A stretch of 39,453 nt of DNA from Bacilli bacterium. GTDB taxonomy: Bacteria; Bacillota_I; Bacilli_A; RF39; UBA660. The notes under the pieces are model-generated. The model worked only from the letters and a program-made list of their open reading frames with translations, did no database searches and had not been told where the DNA came from. A program made the position numbers and the translations under genes. Shown one piece after another: positions 22,938 to 30,082 of this stretch (position 1 is its first letter; each line of letters starts with the position of its first letter). The stretch covers positions 1 through 39,453 of the forward strand of contig JAFXYF010000002.1 in NCBI GenBank assembly GCA_017541885.1, read 5' to 3'.

Positions 22938-24314
22938 TTACTCCTCCTCATGATGATGTCCACAGCCACATTCTCCATGTCCACCACAACATTTATGTCC
23001 TTCTTCATGATTATCACATTCACACTCATCATCTAATTCTTCAAAATCTCTTAATTTTTCATCTAAATAATAGATTAAAGCATCAAGTGAAATAACCTCT
23101 TCTTCTTTAGTCATATTATTCTTAATATGAACTTCATTATTATTTAAATCTTCACTATTTAAGATACAAATAAATTTAGCATTTAATCTATCTGCTTGCT
23201 TAAATTGTGCTTTTAAACTTCTACCAGTATATTCAGTCTCAACAATGAAATCATTCATTCTTAATTCTTGTGCTAAGTATGCAGCATATTTCTTCTCATC
23301 TTCATTAACATACATTAAGAATAAATCTACATCTTCAATAATTGGAAGTTTAACTTTTTCAAGTTCAATTGCCATTGCAAGTCTACCAATACCAGTTGCA
23401 AAACCTACACATGGAGTTTCAGGTCCATCTAATTGATTAACTAATCCATTATAACGACCTCCACCACCTAATACATTATTTGCTCCAAAGCCTTCAACTT
23501 TAGCTTCAATTTCAAATACTGTGTGGTTATAGTAATCAAGTCCTCTAACAATATTAGGATCAATTACATATTCTATTTGCATAACATCAAGTAAATCTTG
23601 TACAGCTTCAAATCTGTCTCTACTTGCTTCATTTAAATAATCTAATGTCTTTGGTGCATTCACAATAATTTCATTTCCTGCATCAAATTTACAATCTAAG
23701 ATTCTTAAAGGATTCTTCTCTAATCTTTCTTGACAATCCTCACATAAATCTTTAATTTTTGGTCTAAAGTATTCAACTAAAGCTTTACGATAATTATCTC
23801 TAGATTCACTATCTCCTAAACTATTAATATTAACTTTAATTTCTTTTAATCCTAATGCTTTATAAAGATTAACTGCTGCACTGATGATTTCTGCATCTGC
23901 AAGTGGATCATCACTACCTAATATTTCCATACCAAATTGAGTTAATTCTCTATCTCTTCCAGATTGAGGTCTCTCATAACGATACATTGTACCATTATAA
24001 TAAACCTTTACTGGTTGATTAGGATCTCCATACATTTTATTTTCAATATATGCACGAACAACTCCAGCAGTACCTTCAGGTCTAAGTGTAATATTTCTTC
24101 CACCTTTATCTACAAAATCATAACTCTCTTTAGTAACAATATCAGTTGTTTCTCCTACGCCTCGATGGAATAATTCAGTAGCCTCAAAAATTGGTGTACG
24201 AATATAGTTATAGTTATACTTTTCCATTAATGCATCAACTACATGATCAATGTACTTCCAAACTTTTGCGTTCCTTCCGAAAATATCATTACATCCTTTT
24301 TGTCTTTGTATCAT
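22938..24314 (-). CDS. hisS: Histidyl-tRNA synthetase with Cys/His-rich C-terminal tail
   Basis: This class II synthetase charges tRNA(His). The 458 residues show motif 1 around RTPIFEATELFHRGVGETTDIV, motif 2 TLRPEGTAGVVRAYIE and YRYERPQSGRDRE, the HisRS signatures RGLDYYNHTVFE and GGGGRYNGL, motif 3 GFATGIGRLAMAIE and the anticodon-binding domain. The normal enzyme ends near residue 424. Residues 426-458 are an added tail with six Cys (431, 433, 442, 443, 449, 451), six His (436, 440, 446, 453-455) and many Glu and Asp, which looks metal-binding. The ribosome site is AAGGAGGAG. The gene is preceded by a T-box leader and is followed by aspS after 2 bases. Confidence 0.96.
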   Translation of the reverse strand: MIQRQKGCNDIFGRNAKVWKYIDHVVDALMEKYNYNYIRTPIFEATELFHRGVGETTDIVTKESYDFVDKGGRNITLRPEGTAGVVRAYIENKMYGDPNQPVKVYYNGTMYRYERPQSGRDRELTQFGMEILGSDDPLADAEIISAAVNLYKALGLKEIKVNINSLGDSESRDNYRKALVEYFRPKIKDLCEDCQERLEKNPLRILDCKFDAGNEIIVNAPKTLDYLNEASRDRFEAVQDLLDVMQIEYVIDPNIVRGLDYYNHTVFEIEAKVEGFGANNVLGGGGRYNGLVNQLDGPETPCVGFATGIGRLAMAIELEKVKLPIIEDVDLFLMYVNEDEKKYAAYLAQELRMNDFIVETEYTGRSLKAQFKQADRLNAKFICILNSEDLNNNEVHIKNNMTKEEEVISLDALIYYLDEKLRDFEELDDECECDNHEEGHKCCGGHGECGCGHHHEEE

Positions 24315-24335
24315 ATATGATCTCCTCCTTAAAAT

Positions 24336-24520
24336 AAAAAAGGTGACAACCCAAAGGACGTAATAATACGCGGTGCCACCTTATTTTCTACTCTTAAAAC
24401 CTCTATCGCAGTTATGCGCTTCGCACTTTTTCGGTTGTCTTCTCTTTTATCGTAATAAGTATTTTCACCAACCATACTCTCTCTACAATTCGTATAAAAG
24501 GTACTCTTTCCCACGAAGAT
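24336..24520 (-). promoter_or_regulatory. T-box leader of hisS-aspS, probable Asp (GAC) specifier
   Basis: The conserved T-box AAGGTGGCACCGCG is at 24369-24382 on the minus strand; its 5' part can pair with TGTCACCTT before six T (24336-24348) to form the terminator. Stem I has the apical GAGAG..GGTTGGTGAAA, and the specifier loop shows AGUA (24502-24505) opposite GAA-GAC-A, joined by the helix 24494-24500/24444-24450. The specifier therefore reads GAC (24437-24439), Asp, although the first gene is hisS; no His codon sits there. The leader senses uncharged tRNA and prevents termination. Confidence 0.88.
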
Positions 24521-24526
24521 ACCTAG

Positions 24527-24555
24527 ATTATAAACCAAAACTTATTATTTTTCAA
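24527..24555 (-). promoter_or_regulatory. SigA-type promoter of the T-box/hisS/aspS unit
   Basis: TTGAAA (24550-24555) and TATAAT (24527-24532) on the minus strand are separated by 17 bases. The predicted start is near 24520, at the 5' end of stem I. Confidence 0.85.
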
Positions 24556-24566
24556 TATATTTTAAT

Positions 24567-24591
24567 AAAAAAGATTTAGAATCCTAAATCT
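24567..24591 (-). terminator. Intrinsic terminator of the sortase gene
   Basis: The 8-bp stem AGATTTAG/CTAAATCT (24572-24579 with 24584-24591) with a 4-base loop is followed by T6 on the minus strand. It overlaps the sortase stop and isolates the T-box promoter. Confidence 0.88.
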
Positions 24592-25576
24592 CTTCTTCTT
24601 TTATTAATTTCGCATGTACTACTTTTCTACCACTATTATCATCAGTACAAGTAGATAAAGTTATTATCTTATCATCAATATCTACTTTATTATTTACTCC
24701 TATAATATTTCTACTAGAAATAGTATCTAAGAATTGTTTATAACTATCATCACTATAGAAATTAGTTTGTAAATAATATACTTCTGGATCAATTTCATAA
24801 GCAGAAAATACTTTATAAGTATATTTTTTTTGTTCTGCAGTAATAACCATAATTTTAATATTAGTTTGTCCAGATTTAAATAAATTACTTAAACTACCAA
24901 AACCAGTACCATTATATAAATTATGTCCATAGAAAATAGTATTTTGATCATTCATAAATTCATCATTTCTATAATCCATAAATGTCCAACCATTATGAGT
25001 ATAAGAATGATCATATGAATGAGTTAAATAATAATCATTTGTAACTGATTGTACAATAGGATAATTAATATTAGTACCCTCTACTATTATCCATGCAACA
25101 GTATCAACATTAGCTTCTCTAAGTTTCTTAATATTAATATCCTTTAATTTATATTTATTATATATTCTATAAAGATTTAATTCTTTACTAAGTAATGGAT
25201 TATCATCTTTTTTATTATCTGATACAGTTTCTTTCTCTTCAGTAGTATTATCCTCTATTGGTAAGCTCTCTACTAAAGTAGATTGATCAACATAAAAAGT
25301 ATCAAATAGATATACAAACATCAAAAACCATACTATTACTAAAACAATATGGCTTGGTTGTTCTTGTCTCTTTTTAAAATAATTAGCTGCATTTTGAAAA
25401 AAAGACAAGTTAGTTATCTTTTTTAATAAAGCAAATAATTTTTCAAAATAGAAATAAAGTCCTCTAGATAAGAATAATGATAATGTTTTAAATCCCTTTA
25501 TAAATACATTAATTACTTGATATGGAATTAAAAACACAAATAAAAGTATATAACCAATTTTCTTTAGTATTTTCAT
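24584..25576 (-). CDS. Class B sortase
   Basis: Sortases cut a C-terminal sorting motif and join the protein to the wall or to another protein outside the membrane. Catalytic residues are all present: His218 in FYGHNLYNGTGFGSL, Cys310 in ITLSTCTDD and Arg317 in SGRKVVHAKL. The long helix insert before the Cys (SYKQFLDTISSRNI) is a class B feature. At 330 residues it is longer than typical SrtB, because the N-terminus has two hydrophobic segments (about 6-27 and 77-95) with an amphipathic stretch between, then an acidic linker. It overlaps the upstream repeat-rich gene by 4 bases (ATGA). No LPxTG/NPxTN-type substrate is visible in the window. Confidence 0.92.
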   Translation of the reverse strand: MKILKKIGYILLFVFLIPYQVINVFIKGFKTLSLFLSRGLYFYFEKLFALLKKITNLSFFQNAANYFKKRQEQPSHIVLVIVWFLMFVYLFDTFYVDQSTLVESLPIEDNTTEEKETVSDNKKDDNPLLSKELNLYRIYNKYKLKDINIKKLREANVDTVAWIIVEGTNINYPIVQSVTNDYYLTHSYDHSYTHNGWTFMDYRNDEFMNDQNTIFYGHNLYNGTGFGSLSNLFKSGQTNIKIMVITAEQKKYTYKVFSAYEIDPEVYYLQTNFYSDDSYKQFLDTISSRNIIGVNNKVDIDDKIITLSTCTDDNSGRKVVHAKLIKEEEI

Positions 25577-26286
25577 ACTAATCCCTCAGTCATATTAGTA
25601 TTTTGAATTGTATTATTATCCTTTACTTCTATTTTTTGAATATTATCAATAACATCAGATAAATCAACTGTATAAGATGATATCATGACAGGTACATCAT
25701 AATTATCTTCAACTTCTACAGTCTCAACATTAACAGGTTGCATATTAATCATAGTAACTGCATCCATCACAACAGGATCAGTTTTAGGCATTGGAGAAGT
25801 TTCTACAAATCCAACAGTTGTAACTTGATCAATTGATACAGGTTCTACATAAGATGGATCAACATAAACTTGTTCTTGATACTCAGGTTCAGCATATTGT
25901 TGTACAACAGGTCCTTGATATTGTTGATATACTGGCTCTTGATATTGAACTTCAGTATATTGAGGTTCAACATATTGTTGTTGATAAACAGGTTCTGTAT
26001 ATTGAGGTTCAACATATTGTTGTTGATATACAGGTTCTTGATATTGAACATACTCTGGTTGAGTATATGTATAAACAGGTTGTTCATAGTAAATAGGTTC
26101 TTGTACAGCTTGAGGAATAACTGCTGGTGCTTGTTCTACTACAGGTTGTGCCTCTAAAGCTTTCTCTTCTTTAGCCTTACGTTTAGAAGGAAGTGGATAG
26201 AATCCTTTTCTTTCCATAATAGTGACAATAATTCCCGTAATGATGGAAATAACGATTAAAATGAATAAGTACATATAAATTACCAT
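25573..26286 (-). CDS. Single-pass membrane protein with Tyr/Gln/Pro/Glu-rich repeats
   Basis: The 237-residue protein has one membrane helix at residues 3-22 (MYLFILIVISIITGIIVTIM), a basic patch (ERKGFYPLPSKRKAKEEK) and a long low-complexity region dominated by Tyr, Gln, Pro, Val and Glu, including the 14-residue unit EPVYQQQYVEPQYT twice in tandem. The C-terminal 70 residues are acidic and less repetitive. The basic patch after the helix suggests the repeats lie in the cytoplasm. The start is ATG 26284-26286, since the ATG 9 bases upstream abuts the ribosome site GGGAG. Translational overlap with the sortase suggests joint function, perhaps as a scaffold. I know no named family. Confidence 0.75.
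   Translation of the reverse strand: MVIYMYLFILIVISIITGIIVTIMERKGFYPLPSKRKAKEEKALEAQPVVEQAPAVIPQAVQEPIYYEQPVYTYTQPEYVQYQEPVYQQQYVEPQYTEPVYQQQYVEPQYTEVQYQEPVYQQYQGPVVQQYAEPEYQEQVYVDPSYVEPVSIDQVTTVGFVETSPMPKTDPVVMDAVTMINMQPVNVETVEVEDNYDVPVMISSYTVDLSDVIDNIQKIEVKDNNTIQNTNMTEGLV
25957..26040. repeat. 42-bp tandem repeat inside the membrane protein gene
   Basis: Two copies of a 42-bp unit encode EPVYQQQYVEPQYT twice and differ at very few bases. Shorter related units (QYQEPVYQQYQ) flank them. High similarity at DNA level suggests recent unit duplication. Confidence 0.8.
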
Positions 26287-26325
26287 CACTATCATCTCCC
26301 TTTATTATTATAGTGTTCTAATTAT

Positions 26326-26353
26326 ATTATAAGCCATAATTATGATTTGTCAT
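26326..26353 (-). promoter_or_regulatory. Promoter of the repeat protein-sortase pair
   Basis: ATGACA (26348-26353) and TATAAT (26326-26331) on the minus strand are 16 bases apart, about 40 bases upstream of the start. Confidence 0.55.
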
Positions 26354-26410
26354 CGATTTTACACGAAACTTGATGTCAAAAATTGTTAATTTGTGGAAAA
26401 AAGTGTAAAG

Positions 26411-26434
26411 AAAAAGGACTATATAGTCCTTTTT
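26411..26434 (-). terminator. Terminator of the comN-secDF-rel-dtd-exporter unit
   Basis: AAAAAGGACTAT/ATAGTCCTTTTT is a perfect 24-base palindrome overlapping the last codons of the preceding gene. Its descending arm ends in five T on the minus strand. Confidence 0.85.
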
Positions 26435-27474
26435 AAATTTCCCATTCCTTTTTTCAAATCTTTCTCAAAGAAATAATATGTAGTTCTAATTAATAGATAA
26501 ACAGGAAGTGCAGCAATAATTCCTACCATACCTGCCATTGATCCACCAATAGATACTGCCATAATAACAATTAAAGGATTAACATTAGTTGTTCTTCCAT
26601 AAACCTTTGGTGAAATAAGATAACCATCAACCTGTGGAAAGATTAAACAAATAATAATTGTTAAAATAACTAATTTCGTTGATACAACAGAAGCTAGTAC
26701 TATCGCAATAATATTAGTAATTAATCCTCCAAAATAAGGAATTACTGTTGTAATACATGCAAGTATTCCAAGTACTAACCAGTTAGGATGTCCTGTAACT
26801 AAGAATAAGAAACTATATTCAAAGAATTGAATAACCATAAATATTTCTAATCCTTTTAAGTAATTTGTAATTTCTCCATCCATTAATTGAATATATTCAA
26901 AACCTCTCTTACTAAATGATTGTAACCAAATTTTAAGAGTAGATCTAATCTTATCCATATCAATTAAGAAATAAACAAATGCTACAAAGCCAACTATTGC
27001 TTTACCAGTAAATCCTAAGGATTTATTAATAAAATCAATTCCACTAGCAGATACTAAACTACCAACATCTCCTAGAATTGTATTTAAATAATCAGTAATC
27101 TTTAATTCATAATTTCCAAGATTAAAGTCATATTTAATATCTAAATTCTTCAATACTTCTACAATCATCTTAACAAATAATGATAATTGATCATAAAGCA
27201 TTGGAAGAGTTATTATTAATAATCCTCCAAGAAATAATACAAGTCCAAGTACTACAATAGTAATAGAAAGTCCTTTTCTAATACCTTTACCCTCTAACCA
27301 TTTAACTAAAGGTGTAAATGCATATGCAAATGCAAAACCAACTATAAAAGGTGCAAGTAGTTGAAGAGCACTTCCTATAATACCCCAACAAACACCTATA
27401 GTATGAACAAGTAAATAGATAAGTGCAATTATCGCAACTAAATTAATAATACGATAATTTAATTTTTTATCCAT
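26419..27474 (-). CDS. AI-2E (PerM/TqsA) family membrane transporter
   Basis: This 351-residue polytopic protein of the former UPF0118 family has paired N-terminal helices (about 10-60), a central soluble stretch around 100-160 and a C-terminal helical bundle carrying YFGGLITNIIAIVLA and ISPKVYGRTTNVNPLIVIMAVSIGG, the typical family signature. Members export autoinducer-2 or act in Na+/H+ exchange; the substrate here is open. The ribosome site is AGAGAGGTGAT and the gene follows dtd by 4 bases, so it is the last gene of the rel-dtd unit. Confidence 0.9.
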   Translation of the reverse strand: MDKKLNYRIINLVAIIALIYLLVHTIGVCWGIIGSALQLLAPFIVGFAFAYAFTPLVKWLEGKGIRKGLSITIVVLGLVLFLGGLLIITLPMLYDQLSLFVKMIVEVLKNLDIKYDFNLGNYELKITDYLNTILGDVGSLVSASGIDFINKSLGFTGKAIVGFVAFVYFLIDMDKIRSTLKIWLQSFSKRGFEYIQLMDGEITNYLKGLEIFMVIQFFEYSFLFLVTGHPNWLVLGILACITTVIPYFGGLITNIIAIVLASVVSTKLVILTIIICLIFPQVDGYLISPKVYGRTTNVNPLIVIMAVSIGGSMAGMVGIIAALPVYLLIRTTYYFFEKDLKKGMGNLKRTI

Positions 27475-27478
27475 TCTA

Positions 27479-27913
27479 TCACCTCTCTAACATTATAGTT
27501 GTAGGTCCAATATTAGTAATAGCAACAGTCATATCAGCTCCAAAAATACCAGTTTCTACATGTACATATTTTCTTAATTCTTCATTAAATAAATCATATA
27601 ACTTAGTAGACTCTTCTCCTCTTAAAGCATTAATATAGCTAGGTCTATTACCTTTTTTAGTATCAGCATATAAAGTAAATTGTGAAATAGATAAAACATC
27701 TCCACCATACTCTAATATACTTTTATTCATTACATCATTTTCATCTGGAAAAATACGAAGATTAACTACTCTTCTAGCAAGGTATTCTATTTCATTAATA
27801 GAATCCCCTTCAGTAAAACCAACAAGTATTACTAAACCACTATCAATCTTACCATTAACTTTTCCATCAATTGTAACAGAAGCTTCTCCACTTCTTTGTA
27901 CTAAAACTCTCAT
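27479..27913 (-). CDS. dtd: D-aminoacyl-tRNA deacylase
   Basis: DTD hydrolyses D-aminoacyl-tRNAs (and Gly-tRNA(Ala)) for translation quality control. The 144 residues begin MRVLVQRSGEASVTIDG and show the two active-site motifs SQFTLYAD (about 77-84) and NIGPTTI near the C-terminus; most relatives have NxGPVT, so one position (Val to Thr) differs. The start overlaps the rel stop by four bases (ATGA), as in many Firmicutes where rel and dtd are adjacent. Confidence 0.95.
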   Translation of the reverse strand: MRVLVQRSGEASVTIDGKVNGKIDSGLVILVGFTEGDSINEIEYLARRVVNLRIFPDENDVMNKSILEYGGDVLSISQFTLYADTKKGNRPSYINALRGEESTKLYDLFNEELRKYVHVETGIFGADMTVAITNIGPTTIMLER

Positions 27914-30069
27914 CGCATCGCCCTCTCTACTTTTTCAACATAACGATGTTTTTCTATATTAACAATTAGTTTTTCTAATTGATCAAGTCCTGTTACATAA
28001 CAAGTAAGTTCATAAGTAGATTTATCTCCCCTACCTAACACTTGAATACCATCAACACTAACATTCATCATGGAAATAGATTGAACTATATCTAACATAT
28101 GATTTTCGCTATCATTAATATAAATTAATAAACAAGTTAAGTAACGTTTATTAGTATTAGTATTCCATAAAACATCAACTGTACGTTCATCTACATTTTC
28201 TAGATTATGACAATTAATTCTATGTACAGAAATACCATTACCTTTAGTAATATAACCAATTATTTCATCTCCATAAACAGGATTACAACAATTAGCTAGA
28301 TTAACTTTAACTTTATCAATACCACTAACTATAATATCTGCATCAATTGATTTAGGACTAAATTTAACAATTTTTGGAGTAGTATCTTCTTCTCTATGAA
28401 TTACATTAATAACTCCATTAACAGTAGCTTTACCATTACCTATTGATAAATATATTTCATCTAAATCATCTGCATGAATTTCATCACATATTTTCTTAAT
28501 ATTTTCATCAGTTAAGAATTCAGAGAATACTAATTTTCTCTTTCTTAATTCTTTTTCTAATGTATATTTTCCTCTTTCAATATAGATATCTCTTTCATTC
28601 TTAGTAAAGAATGCCTTTATCTTATTCTTTGTAGTACTACACTTAGCCATATTGATCCATTCTTTAGATGGTGTAGAACTCTTATTAGTATTAATCTTTA
28701 CAATATCATTATCTTGTAATTCATAATCCAAAGGAACAATATTATTATTAACAATTGCTCCAACTGTAGTTTCTCCAACTTTAGTATGAATCTTATAAGC
28801 AAAGTCTAAAGGAGTTGCTCCTCTAGGAAGTTCAATAACATCTCCTTTAGGAGTAAAACAATAAATATTATTATTTAATACTTCATCTTTTACACTATTA
28901 ACAAAGTCTTCGTTACTCATCTTTTCTTGACTTAAATCAATAATAGATTTAAAGAATTGTAATTTTTGTTCTGTAGTACTTGTAAGATTTGCATTAGAAT
29001 TACTACCCTTATTCTCTTTATAAGACCAGTGAGCAGCAATACCATTTTCTGCAACTTCATCTATATCATAAGTACGAATTTGTATTTCAAATAAATATCC
29101 TTCAATACCAAAAACAGTAGTATGTAAAGACTGATACATATTAGGTTTTGGCATTGCAACATAATCTTTAAATCTCTTAGGTAAAGGTCTAAATACACTA
29201 TGTATTAAACCTAAAGCTAAGTAACATTCTTGTTCAGTATTAACAAGAACTCTTAATGCTAATAAATCGTATATATCACTAAATTTCTTACCTTTATCAA
29301 GTTTATTATAAATACTATAAATAGATTTACTACGTCCTTTAATCTCATGAGGAATATGATGTTCATTAAGTAACTCAGTAATCTCATTTTGCATATCATA
29401 AACAATTCTATCTCTTTCAATCTTTGTCTTATTTAATTTCTCTGCAATATCATAAAATACTTCAGGTTTTAAATAACGTAAAGATAAATCCTCTAACTCA
29501 CTCTTTATTTTATGAATACCTAAATGGTGAGCAATAGGAGCAAAAATATCTAGAGATTCATGAGCTTTAATCTTTTGTCTATCTTCAGGTATAGCCCATA
29601 AAGTTCTCATATTATGAAGTCTATCACATAATTTAATTATAATTACACGAACATCTTCACTCATTCCTACTATTATTTTTTTATAATAATCAATTAAATA
29701 TTCATTCTCAGTAGAGAAATTAATATTAGTTAATTTAGTAACACCTTTAACAAGTTTCGTAATTGTTGGTCCAAACTCTTCTTCCATTTCTTCTGGAGTA
29801 CAATCACAATCCTCTAATACATCATGCATTAGTCCAGCAGAAATAGTTTCATAATCTGCATAGATTGTAGTTAAGATTAATGCAACATTTAAAGGGTGGC
29901 ATATAAATGCCTCCCCACTTTTACGAAACTGTCCTTTATGTTTTAAATTAGCAAACTCATACGCTTTCTCAATCACTTTGATTTGTTCTTCATCCTCAAC
30001 ATAAGTGCGTACCTTTTCTAAGACATCTTCAATTTTAATATCATCTAAACTTTTTGACAAAGAACTCAT
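27910..30069 (-). CDS. rel: Bifunctional (p)ppGpp synthetase/hydrolase (RelA/SpoT family)
   Basis: This is the stringent-response enzyme that makes and degrades (p)ppGpp. The 719 residues contain the HD hydrolase domain (HPLNVALILTTI, MHDVLEDC, LCDRLHNMRTL), the synthetase domain (GRSKSIYSIYNK, the RFKD motif expected of bifunctional enzymes, PKPNMYQSLHTT), a TGS domain (IYCFTPKGDVIELPRG), a zinc-finger region with NCCNPVYGD and HRINCHN, and a C-terminal ACT domain. A ribosome site (GAGGGGAG) directly abuts the ATG at 30067-30069, so initiation at TTG 30058-30060, nine bases further, is also possible. It lies 13 bases after secDF. Confidence 0.96.
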   Translation of the reverse strand: MSSLSKSLDDIKIEDVLEKVRTYVEDEEQIKVIEKAYEFANLKHKGQFRKSGEAFICHPLNVALILTTIYADYETISAGLMHDVLEDCDCTPEEMEEEFGPTITKLVKGVTKLTNINFSTENEYLIDYYKKIIVGMSEDVRVIIIKLCDRLHNMRTLWAIPEDRQKIKAHESLDIFAPIAHHLGIHKIKSELEDLSLRYLKPEVFYDIAEKLNKTKIERDRIVYDMQNEITELLNEHHIPHEIKGRSKSIYSIYNKLDKGKKFSDIYDLLALRVLVNTEQECYLALGLIHSVFRPLPKRFKDYVAMPKPNMYQSLHTTVFGIEGYLFEIQIRTYDIDEVAENGIAAHWSYKENKGSNSNANLTSTTEQKLQFFKSIIDLSQEKMSNEDFVNSVKDEVLNNNIYCFTPKGDVIELPRGATPLDFAYKIHTKVGETTVGAIVNNNIVPLDYELQDNDIVKINTNKSSTPSKEWINMAKCSTTKNKIKAFFTKNERDIYIERGKYTLEKELRKRKLVFSEFLTDENIKKICDEIHADDLDEIYLSIGNGKATVNGVINVIHREEDTTPKIVKFSPKSIDADIIVSGIDKVKVNLANCCNPVYGDEIIGYITKGNGISVHRINCHNLENVDERTVDVLWNTNTNKRYLTCLLIYINDSENHMLDIVQSISMMNVSVDGIQVLGRGDKSTYELTCYVTGLDQLEKLIVNIEKHRYVEKVERAMR

Positions 30070-30082
30070 CTCCCCTCAAAAA

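Noticed and set aside
24329..24579. Overlapping reading frames of about 69 codons on both strands upstream of hisS
   Set aside because: They lie within the T-box leader and promoter, whose conserved elements explain the sequence.
25833..26157. Additional frames in both strands across the Tyr/Gln/Pro repeat gene
   Set aside because: They are shadows created by the repetitive low-complexity DNA; they lack ribosome sites and overlap the better supported gene.
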